Below, piece after piece: positions 48,117 to 58,059 of a stretch of DNA of 64,000 bases (position 1 is the stretch's first letter; every line of letters starts with the position of its first letter). The notes below the pieces were generated by a model. It was not told where the DNA came from. It did not search any database and worked only from the letters and a program-made list of their open reading frames with translations. Origin of the DNA: Phoenix dactylifera (Eukaryota; Streptophyta; Magnoliopsida; Arecales; Arecaceae); the NCBI RefSeq assembly GCF_009389715.1, contig NC_052402.1, positions 20,158,956 to 20,222,955 of the forward strand, given 5' to 3'. A program made the translations under genes and the position numbers.

Positions 48117-49715
48117 ATGGAGCCAGATATAGCATTGGATGTGGGTTCTGCACATGTCGAGCCCCAAAGAGAAAAATCTCCTCCTGCTGATAGACGGAGG
48201 GTTGATGATCAAGGAGAGGTAGGAAGTAGAGATGCATTGATGGAACAGTTACTGGCGGAGAATCAGGCTCTGAAGGAGCAGATTGCTCGGGGGAAATCTC
48301 CTGCCCCGTCAGTAGTATCCATCCCACCTCCTGTAGTTGTGCCAAGAAGTTTGGCCAGGCGGGCTCTAGATGATGAGGGGATTACTGTACAGGAATTTCT
48401 GAGGCTCAGAACCCCGGAGTTTAAGGGGGAAGAAGGTGAAGATCCTCAGAGATTTCTGGAGGAGACTGAAAAGATGATACGGAGACTGCCCTGTTCTGAT
48501 GCAAGAGTTATAGAACTTGTAGGGCTTACAATGAAGGAAGATGCCTGGGACTGGTACCAGAGACAAGTGGAGGACAGATTGTACAGTAGGAATCCTCCAA
48601 CCTGGGAAGAGTTCAGGCAAGCAGTGATGGATGAGTTTTTGTCTCCGGCTGAGAGGCAAAATCGGGCTCTTCAGTTTGAGAGGCTGAAGCAGATGCCCGG
48701 AATGAGCGTATCTGAGTACGCTCGTGAGTTCACTAGATTGGGGAAGTATGCTCCTTACATCATCCCCACTGAAGCTGCCAGGATAGAAAGATTCAGACGG
48801 GGTCTGATTTTTCCGCTTTATAATGCGGTGTTGGCTGTAGAGGTCCCCACCTTGTCGAGGCTGATAGATAAAGCAAAATAGTGGGAGACCAGAAACAAAG
48901 AGGAAAGAGCTGAAAGAGAACAGAGAAAAATGAGTGTGGGGAAGGAGCAAAGCAGAAGAGGTAGATCTGAGGGAGTAGATCTCTCGGAGGGCCCGACGGA
49001 GCAGTCTGTATGCTCAACTCCACCTGCCCCACGTAAGAGGAAATGGAGGGAAAGAGGTCAATCACAAGATACTTTTCTACCATCAGTACCTCGTCCTCCG
49101 GTCACTATGGCCAGAACTGAATCTAAGTTTCAATCATGGCCAGTGTGTGGCATATGTGGGAAGCAGCACCCTGACAGATGCAGAATGGGTCAGGGAGTGT
49201 GCTACAGATGTGGACAGCCGGGTCATTTTGTCAGAGAATGCCCGCAGGGTGCCACCCAGCAGTTTGTGCCTTTAACATCCTACCCTTCTGTGCAGATGGA
49301 CAGGCCTAGTAGTAGGGGGCCTGTAGGCAGAGGCAGAGGTCAGACACCAGCGTCACAGCAGAGTGCCGGACCATCTCAGCCATTAGCTCCAGCAGGCAGA
49401 GGGCAAGGAAGGGTGTTTACGGTAAATCCACAAGAGGCACAGGCATCGAATGCAGCTGTGACAGGTATGCTCCTCATTGATAAGATTAAAGCTAGAGTGT
49501 TGTTTGATTTTGGAGCTACCCATTCATTTGTGTCCCCTTATTTTGCTAAGAAGTTAGCTAAGGATAAGATATTAATGCATATTCCCTTAGCTATTAGTAC
49601 ATCTGTAGGGGATAGTATAAAAGCGAAGTATGTGTATATTACCTGTGTGGTAGAGATAGAAGGTAAAACACTTCTAATTGATTTGATTTCCAATACCACA
49701 TCGAGCAGAATATGA
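48117..49715 (+). pseudogene. Gag plus start of protease of the Tekay-like element, one nonsense codon
   Basis: The frame is continuous from ATG 48117 to TGA about 49713-49715, except for one in-frame TAG at 48879-48881. The N-terminal part has a coiled-coil-like 'LMEQLLAENQALKEQIA'. The capsid domain follows ('ITVQEFLRLRTPEFKGEE', 'DAWDWYQRQ', 'PTWEEFRQAV', 'MSVSEYAREFTRLGKYAP'). A CCHC zinc knuckle 'CYRCGQPGHFVREC' lies at about 49201-49242. The protease begins 'ARVLFDFGATHSFVSP': the active-site motif is DFG where family members have DSG. The protein ends soon after, where pol has been removed. A truncated gag and an altered protease mean the copy could move only with help. Confidence 0.9.
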
Positions 49716-49799
49716 AAAGCAGATACACTCACCCCTTTGAGTAATCAGGTAATTTACTCTTTTAAATTCGAGGACGAATTTTATATAAGGGGGGGAGGA

Positions 49800-52603
49800 T
49801 GTAATAACCCCAAAATATTTTTTTTATATAAAAAGGGATAGAATAGTCCTTTTCAATTAATATAAGGGGTAAAATTGGAAGGAATCAAAAGATAATGGCA
49901 TAGTTGTAGATCCGTTGAAGTGGTAAGGCCAAAATGGGAAATTTTAGAGTTTGATTTGACTTAAATGGGGGTTGTCTGGCGGTGGGTTGGCTGAGAAGAG
50001 GGAATTGAGACAGAGAGGGAGAGGAGGTCTCAGGCGTGGAAACACAGAGAGAGGGAAAAAGAGAAGAAGAAGAAGAAGAAAGAGGGAGGGGATTCGAGGT
50101 GCAAGGAAGCTCCGGTTGCGCTTCTAGCTGAAGGAAAAAGTATAGATCTCCTTCCCCTCTACGCAAGGACCTCGATTTCCAAAAAGAAAAAGGTAAATAT
50201 CCGTCCCTATCTAGTCTTTTGGTGACATTAGGCTATACAAAGGGTGGATGTAGTCTAGAGGAGTCAGATAAGGGTTGTAGAGGTGGTTAAAAGAGAAAGA
50301 ATCGGATTTCGACAAATTTTTCTGGCACTACGGAAAAACTGTGTCGAAGTCCCAAATTCGGCGAATTATTTAGGGGGTCAAACGACCTCCGATAGCAATG
50401 CATGTTACCTCTTTAGAATTCCCTATGAGTGTAGAATGTTAGGTAAAAATTTCATCAAATTTGGAGTTTGGAAAGTGGATCAAACCCGGGATGAAGTAAC
50501 CGGCTGTCAGTCCGGGTTACTGTTCATCCGGGTGGGAAAATAAGAAATTTTATGCCAAAATAGGGTATTAAGCCTAGATTAGGCTAAGGGAGACCTTGTA
50601 CTCGTGCAAGGGAGTCCCTAATACACATAAATGATGAGTTAATTAATAGAAAAAGAAAAAGAGAAAGAAAAGAAAAGATTTAGGGAACGGGGAAGTTGAA
50701 TCAATTAAAGTTCCCTATGTTATAATTGGCACGTAGATTATAGCCCTTGATACAAGACTAAATGTATTGTAAATGCATGTCACAGTTGGGCAAGAAGCTA
50801 GGGAACAGGAGGAAGAAGTTTTCCACTGCCTGCTGTAGAATTCTAGAGGCGTATCGAGGCCGTGCCGGATTGGCAGGTGAGTGGGAGTCATGTACTTTGC
50901 ACCATGAGCATCCTTAATTCATTTTCATGAATGTCGCCAAGTGCGAATTGATTCCACTTGAGCATATTGATTGATATTCTAGTAGATTCCTCTATAATCT
51001 TGATTCTCCATGCTTGATTATTCTGTACATGCATTTGAGGGAACATTGAGAGGAATTACGAGGGGTTGATGAGTAATCAAATTGATTCCGAATTGTGAAA
51101 TAACTTCTTTTGTAAATTGATTTCATTTTCTCTATTTCAAAGACTTGTAGAGCCCTTCTCATGGTATATTGAGTTGCATTGTACTCCCGTGATTCCTCAC
51201 TCCCAACCCTGATGTTAGTTATAATTGGGTCGTGGCCGAGTGAGTGGTAGTCTTGACTATGCTCCTTTTTAGTAGAGTATTGGGAGGGTGCATTATGGCA
51301 TTTATGCATGGCTTGGCAGTATCTGCAGGACACCTATAGTCGATGGGGTTGAACATCGGCCTTTGTGCACATAGTAGCCTTCTGGGTGGGCGGAGCCCAG
51401 TCCCTTCCTAGGGGGGGACACGGCCCTAGGCGTAGGATCGGCCGGTCCTACGACTTATATTCTGCTTGCCGCCGGGCATAGTAAGACCCCGCGAGGTGCA
51501 GTATGGCTTTCCGCGGATGTAGAATTCCCGCGAGGTGCCGTTTAGTATGTAGATGTGAGATGGATTTCTGTTCTGGATACTGGCCTGCATTTATATGATC
51601 AATGTGGTGTCTTATCCTGCATATGCATGTGACAGTGGGGAGTTGTTGCTGGTTCGCCTGGGGCGTAAAACCCACCTCCTGACAGCTGTCTAGTGGTGAT
51701 TTACATATTGGTGTGGTGTCATATTCGATGTATGCATATGGCAGTAGGGAGTTGTTGCTGGTTCGCCTGGGGCGTAAAACCCACCTCCCGATAGCTGTCT
51801 TGTTGATGATTCAGCCTATTGACACCTGATTTATATGATTCAGTACTATGACCTGTTGAACATATTCATGAGTAGCATATATGTTGACTTGATTATTCCA
51901 TATATGCTTCAGATGAGTTGATATTGATTGTGGTGATATTGATGATTTACTCCATATTCTTTATGTTGAGTTCATGTTCATCTTGTTATTGATCTTGAGA
52001 TTTTACCTCGAGCCATGATTATATCTTGTCTCATGTGCATAGTACTCTCTACTCCACTCACTGAGTATTTATATACTCACTCCCCAGTTTGATGTTTTTG
52101 ATTGCAGGAAAGGTATTGTATAGAGAGGAGCAGGATTAGTGGTTGCCTGCTAGCTGTGCCGCTCCATAGTATAGTATAGTATAATGTAAATAGAGGTTTA
52201 TACCTTTTGGTGTATTATAAACCTTCTATTGTATATAGTGCATAGTTACAGTCATAGATCCTGTTGTGGATATGGGTTTGACCATGGATGGAATGGGAAC
52301 CAGATTTTTATACAGATGAGTTATATGCCTGAGATAATGTATTAATATATATTGTCCAGGTTCATTATGTGACGGATTATGTGATTGCTGCTCTGACAGG
52401 TAGTGTGTTGTATGTATTGAGATAATCCTGACAGGTCACTATAGAAAAAGTGATCATTTTGTGCATGCATCATGCCAAATTTTTCAAGATTTATTGATAA
52501 TTGATAGGTAGTAGGGTTCTACGCGGTGGCTGGTGGCCTTATGCCTACCCGCACCCTAGGACCGTCGCGGCGGCCCGCCGGGAACGGGGCGGGGGTCGTG
52601 ACA
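49800..52603 (+). repeat. 3' LTR of the Tekay-like element
   Basis: Near-identical to the 5' LTR. Differences include one T in the T run near the start, G/C at about 49928, an extra G near 51414 and a C/T change near 51680. Confidence 0.95.
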
Positions 52604-52635
52604 ATAGCCGACACCATGAGATTTGAAAATGAGAA

Positions 52636-52740
52636 GAAGAAATTTGAGTTTTCTGGAGAGCGATTGGAATTTGGGTTATCGAAGGAATTTGAGTTTTCTG
52701 GAGAGCGATTGGAATTTGGGTTATCGAAGGAATTTGGGCG
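52636..52740. repeat. 45-bp tandem duplication in CACTA
   Basis: Two perfect head-to-tail copies of a 45-bp unit that starts gaatttgagttttctgg, plus a short third start. Read on + it gives a 15-residue repeat, but the frame has no other support. It lies directly downstream of the Tekay-like insertion. Confidence 0.85.
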
Positions 52741-53175
52741 GGACAGCGGGCACACTTAGTTTCATTTTGGATTTTCCTCCTTTTATCTTTTTTTTAATTT
52801 AGAATTACTCAAAAATAATATTTTTAATATTTTTGGAATTAAAAATTAAATTTGGTGATGGAAATTTTTGTCAATAACCTGTTACCGCCAAAAATAATCT
52901 TTTAAAAATTTATAAATACTTGGGTTACGATATTTGTGACGGCTGAATTTGTCACTATCTGTTTGCAATTTCGGTTATCATTTTGCTGACAGATACTCCG
53001 TCACTATGATGGTCACTAAGTTTTGGCGCCCATCCTACCCGCGCATTTTTTAACCGGTCTGTCACTAATCGGTCACTAAGTTTACACCACGGTCATCAAA
53101 TTTCTGTCGGTCACTAATCAGTCACAAATAGTGACTGATAACGGTGCGTCACTATACACGTGTTTTCTGGTAGTG

Positions 53176-53900
53176 TCGGTCTGAGCCTATGATGTGGAAG
53201 GTTGGGCAGAAATGCTCCGGAAACTAGATCAATTGCACGTTGGATATCACGCATTGGAGAAAGTGCATCCGAAAGATCATCAGGGACTACATAATGAAAC
53301 TCCTCTAGAAGGGAAACTACTATAGGGGAATATTCAAGATTGGACGCCACATGGGTATCTTTAGCTACAAGTGCCAATTCAGGTGACTGGCTCTCAATAT
53401 CTGTCACTACCTCTTCGATAGTAGTGATGTGAAGTAGCTTGGTTGTACTTAGATCAATAGTCTCCCTTTGGGAATCATTTTAGATAAAGTCTAATTCTGT
53501 AGGTTCGTCTTCAAAGTCTTCTTCATAGTCTTCTATATTTGGTTCATAGACTTCTTCGACATATTCGACCTCTTGGCTCCTAACTTCTGGTTCAGTAATC
53601 AGGTAGGTCCTAATGGAACATTGGGATGCTATGTGGTCGAATTTGTTGACACCTTGAGCATTAGGTTTGGTGCCCAAGAAAATGGGGAAGGATTACAGGT
53701 GGTGCAACCAAACCGATTTTAGGTTGGGCTGCAATAAGAGTTGGCGGTGTAGGGGTCCTAGAAATTTTGCATGAGCTCACGGATCTCTTGTGTGAATTCT
53801 TTGTATCCAGCCCGCATGGCAACGATCTGTTCTAGGAGAGACCTCAAAATGTCGGAATTCATGGTCGCTACAGGGGTTTTAGGTTGATTGAAATAGTACT
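53176..53900 (-). pseudogene. Gag end and protease-RT linker of the reverse-strand gypsy element
   Basis: Reading on the reverse strand: a gag start-like 'MNSDILRSLLEQIVAM' (about 53860), a zinc-knuckle scrap 'HIASQCSIRTYLI' (about 53620), an acidic stretch, and then 'VVSLLEEFHYVVPDDL…SPMRDIQRAIDLVSGA' and 'NLPHHRL' ending at about 53185. The last is the conserved linker into reverse transcriptase. The RT core should follow but is gone. The CACTA end begins within about 10 bp. The 53900-55167 stretch is the element's leader, partly GC-rich, without a gene. Confidence 0.8.
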
Positions 53901-55167
53901 CCATATCACTACAGGTTGGCTTGCAATGATGACACTAGGTGATGATGTAAAATGCAGTGTCACTAATGAAACCCTTATAAGTATGATGCAGGACCAGATT
54001 TGATGCAGGACAACCTACTAATGCAATCTATTATGATTTCAGAGATCAGCAAGTCTTCACAAGAATAACTTAAAGTTTAAATGTTGCTGATTTTTACTTC
54101 GATTATTCAAAATTAAGGATTAAGATTATTCAATTTAAGAAATTAGATTGCAATCAAGTAGTACAGTTGTTCTGATCCTAAAGTAATCTGATCGGATAAT
54201 ATTGAGAAACGTCCTGTTACTAAGGTGTGCTAATTTAATATCAAGATTTAATGGGTAATAGGGCAGGTTCGGAAGTGAAAGGTTCAATGTTCTGAATTGT
54301 GACAGCAATATAAGTTTTCAAAATGTGGCTATCATGCAAGAGAACTAGAACATAATTAAATGAACAAACCCAATAAAAGTGGAAACCTATCACCTGTTGT
54401 GAAGTAGACGACCAGAGTCGTTCGCTCGTGGGCGATGATCAGGAGTGCGGTTGTAGCTGATGGACCCTTCAAAGAGCTCCAATTGGATTTCTGCGCAGCA
54501 ACTCGTCGGGCTTGCTGTGAAAATGGGCCTGTCGAACCCAAAATAAAGAAGAACGGCTATGGTGGGGCCGGATGGGCTTGATGGGTCTTCGGCCCAACAA
54601 GAAAGAGGGAAGAGGGGGGGGGGGACCGGGGAATGAGCCAGTGGAGAGGGTTTCACCGTTGGAATCCTTGATGAAATAAAAGAGGGAGGGAGAGTTGATG
54701 GGCAAAGTGCCGTGAGGAGTGGTCGGGACAGATGAAGAAGGGGGGAAGAGAAGGCGGCGGCGGCGGGGTGGGGCGACGGGGCGATCGGACTCAGGCGGCA
54801 GCAGAGGAGACGGAAGTGGTGAGCGGCAATGGAGGAAGAGGAAGGGGCGGAGCGCGGCGGCGGAGAGACAAGGCGGCGCTGCAGTGGAGGCGGAGGCAGT
54901 TGGCGCAGACACGGCGACAGGCAGAAGGGGAAATCTTCCGGTGGAGCTCTTCCTTTGTTCTCTGTGACAACCGAGAGGGAGGGAGGAACCTTCTCTCTTA
55001 TTTTTTTTTGAAGTGTGTGTGAGTTCTTCTGGTGAGCATCGAGGGGAAGAGACAGAGATGAAGTCTCGGGTGAGATTTTGGTGGAGTGAATGACTAGGGC
55101 AGTGGACCATGGGAGGTTGAGGGAGAAAATGCTCGATCGTGGCTTTGGCAACGGAGGTAAAGCCGGT

Positions 55168-55179
55168 GCTCTGATACCA
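55168..55179 (-). other. Primer-binding site of the reverse-strand gypsy element
   Basis: The reverse strand reads tggtatcagagc just inside the 5' LTR (55183-55533), complementary to initiator tRNA-Met. Confidence 0.88.
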
Positions 55180-55182
55180 AGT

Positions 55183-55533
55183 TGATGCAGCACAACTGCG
55201 GGGAAAGAGGAGAAGAAGGAAGAACAAGAGAGGGAGAAGGAAGAAGAGGTTCTAGGGACGCAGGAAGAAGAGAAGGGGAGGAGGAGGAAGAAGAAGAATA
55301 AGATGTGGGGGAAAAGAAAGTTCTTAATCATTCATTCATTAAAACCCTAATCATGAAAATAGTTCCCTATATATAGGGCCAAATAAACACAATTAATATA
55401 AAACTCCCTTACACAAAAATAAATTTTAATAAGCCCACAAATAACACAAATAAGCCCTAAAATGCAAATAAACCTAGAAATAAAAATAAAACAAATGTGC
55501 AAATAAAATGGTCCCTAGCTGATGTCCCCATCA
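55183..55533 (-). repeat. 5' LTR of the reverse-strand gypsy element
   Basis: A 351-bp partner of 40566-40915, with nine transitions and a one-base indel between them. It is followed on + by the accac duplication and then by the rest of the LINE. Confidence 0.93.
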
Positions 55534-56103
55534 ACCACACTCTTGGTCAGTAATAGCCCCACGCCACCTTCCAGATGAATAAAGTCACATGATGATGGAT
55601 GCGCATCCTCAAAATCCACCCACTATTGATCTGTCTGGTGGTTTCCCCTCCCATCAGTACCTATAGATCCTTGGCACGTACCTTCATCCTCCCTGTCGAA
55701 GTCCAAACCAATCTGTCCGTCGTCTCCCTAGCAAGAATCGGAAGTGCCAGAACCCTCTCAGCTAGCTATTCCCGGAATGCGTCCCGGATCAACACCTCAT
55801 TCCATCTACCCACTCTTGGAGTGATCAGATCACTGATCACTGACTCTACAACCCGCCAGCCTCACCGAATCAACTATCGTCGGCACTCAACACAACGGCT
55901 GCTCGATCACCCAAATGCCCTCCAACGCATCATGGACTGCCCATTTCCGATGGTCCACCTGATCAGAGAGAGCATCGTCGAAGTACGGGCACAAATTTTC
56001 TTCCAAATGAAGGAGTAGTGACGCCCTACTCGAAAGTCAGCCGCCATAGTGTGTGCACCATACTTGCCTCTCATACGGGACACCACAAGCTGTTCAGTTC
56101 TAA
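55534..56103 (-). pseudogene. LINE reverse transcriptase/zf-RVT segment, upstream of the gypsy insertion
   Basis: The reverse strand carries 'SFIWKKIC', 'IRWTIGNGQSM', 'RVGRWNEVLIRDAF', 'RETTDRLVWTSTGRM' and 'VTLFIWKVA', the order seen in the linker between plant LINE RT and its zinc-binding box. One frameshift near 55560 and several stops are present. Removing the gypsy element and one accac joins it directly to the text at 40565. Confidence 0.8.
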
Positions 56104-56111
56104 GATGTACC

Positions 56112-57081
56112 TAGGGGTGCAAATGGGTCGGGTCGGGTCGGGTCCTAGGTGACCCCGATCCGACCCGATTTTTTGTTCGGGTCCCAATTTTGGACCCGGA
56201 CCCGACCCGGTTGAAGATCGGGTTGGGTCGGGTCGGGTCGGGTCCGAGTCGGGTTCGGATCGGATCCGAGTCTGAGTCGAGTCGGGTCCGGGTCCATCAG
56301 GTCCCTTTTTTTGTGCTTTTGGGAAAAAATTTGGGCAAATCTAATTTTAGTCATATCATAATTATGAGGTGCTGGGTGACCCATGACTTGAAATACTCGC
56401 AATTGAGCTCCAGCCAGAACAGATGACTCATGACTAACAAACTAAGTCGGTCTACAAGCCAAATTTCATATCCCACTATTTTTTATCTATATGACTGATT
56501 GGACGGAACTCGGTGTCTCCCAGCTCCCCTCTCACGAGGACAAAAAAAATCCCAAACCTTCTTCCAAAATCCAATTCCATTACAGAAAACTGGCACATGA
56601 CCCATATTCAGTTGCAGCGTTCCCTCACTTTCTCCCTTCAAAAGTTAAAAGAAACAAAAAACCAAAAAACAGAAGGAAAAAAAAAAAAGAGGCAGCTACC
56701 GAGACACCAGAGGTATCAACAGTGTAATAGATCGAGAGAGAATCCCGACAGGCCGACGTTCCTTTGGATTTTGTGAACCTATGCTTGTTGCTAACTTGCT
56801 ATCCTCCCACGCTGACCAACAGAACCACAACCCACGCCAAAAAAAAAGAAAAAAAAGAAAAAAAAAAGAAAAAGAAAAGACTCTCTCTTGCTTTTCCTCT
56901 CTCTCTCCGGATCCATTCGGGTCGGGTCGGGTCCGTTTGGTAAACCCAGACCCGACCCAGAAAATGATTCGGGTTCAATTTTAGGACCCGACCCGGACCT
57001 GCGGGTCCTAAAATTCGGATCGGGTCGGGTCTATGCGGGTCGGGTCGGGTCACGGGTCGACCCGACCCATTTGCAGCCTTA
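56112..57081. mobile_element. Non-autonomous hAT-type element (970 bp) inside the LINE
   Basis: Ends are taggggtgcaaatgggtcgg and, in reverse complement of the right end, taaggctgcaaatgggtcgg. Flanks gatgtacc (56104-56111) and gatgtatc (57082-57089) give an 8-bp target duplication with one mismatch. Both arms are packed with gggtcgggtc/gacccgaccc repeats. The centre has A-rich tracts and no coding capacity. Part of it (56442-56595) resembles 44893-45050. Confidence 0.8.
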
Positions 57082-57089
57082 GATGTATC

Positions 57090-57193
57090 TGGCCACATGT
57101 CTCGCCGCCAGAATCTCCCGCCTCACCGCTAATGAGTGTACACTTAATCTAGCAAACCTGACCGGCTGACAAATCACCTCCCATGCCACCAAG
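57090..57193 (-). pseudogene. LINE ORF2 fragment, 5'-truncated end
   Basis: The reverse strand reads 'LVAWEVICQPVRFARLSV' and 'ARHVARYI', a match to the 'W-x-x-VC-P' segment that precedes 'SFIWK' in plant LINEs. It marks the right boundary of the LINE, where the copy was truncated. Confidence 0.6.
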
Positions 57194-58051
57194 TGAATTT
57201 CGTATTTTTTTAATTTGTAGATGACCAACCTTCTCATACTAATTACATGGTGGAAGGTTACGAAACATCTATTGTTATTAGTATTGATGATTAGCTTATG
57301 CAGGTAACAATTATTTTTATTATTTTATTTATATTGTAAAGAATATTGTAATTTTTATGCATAGTTAACTATATATTTATTATCTAAGTGAAAAGGAGAT
57401 TTTTTTTTAGCTCTTTTCTGTCAAGTCCAGACAACGTCAGAGTGTGAATTTGCGAACTGAAAAGTAGGAAATTCTTATGTGATTACTTCTCTCTCTCTCA
57501 CTCTCCCTCCTCATGTGGTGAATGTTGATTTGTATGTCTCTCCATATGGGGGCTTTGACTATTGATATTAATCAAGATATATCTATAGACTGTAGTTAGA
57601 ACCCAGTGGTTTCAAATTCTGCAGCTAGACCATTAGGAGTTGCCATCTTGAATTATGACCATTAGGTTTCAAACCAACAATCTAGGCTCTCTGTGTAATA
57701 TTGCACCAACATTTTGAATGCTACCCATTGTTTTTTTTTATATTCTGGTACCTATTTCAAGTATCAGTTCACTTATTTCCACTTAAATCCTTGTGCTCCT
57801 TTTTTTTTTTTCCACTATATGACTGAAAATCAAAAATCTGGCTGGACGACCAAGGAAGCCCCCAGACTCTATTGGATGATTTAGATCTAACCCAGACCCG
57901 AATGACCTAGTAGGTCAAAAATTATAACTATGGATCCGATCCGATCATCTATTAGATTGAATATGAATCCAAAATTAGAACTCGAATAAAAAATCAGATT
58001 GGATCGAGAATCACTCATAACTCGGTCTGATCCGATCCATTTGCATCCCTA
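57194..58051. other. 3' remainder of the outermost hAT
   Basis: AT-rich, without coding text. The last 190 bp hold gacccgaatgacc, ggatccgatccgatc and similar repeats, ending in the terminal ccatttgcatcccta. Confidence 0.55.
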
Positions 58052-58059
58052 ATTGCCAC

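Larger units (their letters stand above)
45073..52603 (+). mobile_element. Young Tekay/Del-like gypsy retrotransposon with long LTRs, pol deleted
   Basis: Two 2804-bp LTRs (45073-47876 and 49800-52603) start tgtaataacc and end gtcgtgaca. The target duplication is atagc at 45068-45072 and 52604-52608. The primer-binding site tggtatcagagc (47882-47893) fits initiator tRNA-Met. The polypurine tract lies at about 49787-49799, preceded by ttcgaggacgaatt, a word common before the 3' LTR of Del/Tekay chromoviruses. Only gag and the start of protease remain. The LTRs differ by about 7 substitutions and 2 indels. This is the youngest insertion in the window. Confidence 0.95.
41727..53175 (-). mobile_element. 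CACTA (En/Spm) transposon, non-autonomous, split by a Tekay-like element
   Basis: The right end, read inward, is cactaccagaaaacacg. The left end is aactaccagaaaacacg, so the first base of CACTA has changed from C to A. Both continue as tatagtgacg. The 3-bp target duplication is tcg at 41724-41726 and 53176-53178. Both ends carry dense GTGACGG/CGTCACTA repeats over several hundred bases (41750-42200 and 52930-53160), the usual sites bound by the TNPA-type protein. Coding content is a TNPA/Transposase_24-like gene on the reverse strand. No TNPD transposase is present. Without the nested retroelement it is about 3.9 kb. Confidence 0.93.
40566..55533 (-). mobile_element. Gypsy retrotransposon (chromovirus-like), reverse strand, internally deleted
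   Basis: Short LTRs lie at 40566-40915 and 55183-55533, with TG…CA ends and a 5-bp target duplication accac at 40561-40565 and 55534-55538. The reverse-strand primer site complements initiator tRNA-Met (tggtatcagagc at 55179-55168). The LTR pair differs at 9 substitutions plus 1 indel in 350 bp, all transitions. The interior keeps only a leader, a gag scrap, a protease-RT linker and an integrase tail, so it is non-autonomous. A CACTA element lies inside. Confidence 0.93.
39600..57193 (-). mobile_element. LINE (L1-type) 3' portion, reverse strand, split by nested insertions
   Basis: The poly(A) tail appears on + as a T run at 39602-39617, so the 3' end is on the left. The reverse-strand coding text, read from right to left, is an RT C-terminal segment ('LVAWEVICQP', near 57190), then 'SFIWKKIC' (about 56000), 'GRWNEVLIRDAF' (about 55800), 'VTLFIWKVA' (about 55570), the zinc-binding box and the RNase H domain. 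Two insertions interrupt it: gypsy at 40566-55533 and a hAT-type element at 56112-57081. The copy is 5'-truncated within ORF2. No clear target duplication was found. Confidence 0.8.
35803..58051 (+). mobile_element. Outermost hAT transposon of the nest, split by 17.6 kb of later insertions
   Basis: The left end reads tagaggtacaaatgggtcgg. The right end reads ccgatccatttgcatcccta, which in reverse complement is tagggatgcaaatgg. Flanks are attgtcac (35795-35802) and attgccac (58052-58059), an 8-bp duplication with one mismatch. Subterminal GGGTCGGGT/GATCCGA-type repeats lie at both ends. A decayed hAT transposase occupies 37558-39530. Without the LINE and its contents it would be about 4.7 kb. 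The 57194-57860 segment is its 3' part. Coding decay is heavy, so this is the oldest member of the nest. Confidence 0.78.

Noticed and set aside
54390..55331. A 313-codon reverse-strand open frame
   Set aside because: It runs through the 5' LTR, the primer-binding site and the untranslated leader of the gypsy element. The Ser/Pro-rich text reflects GA-rich DNA.
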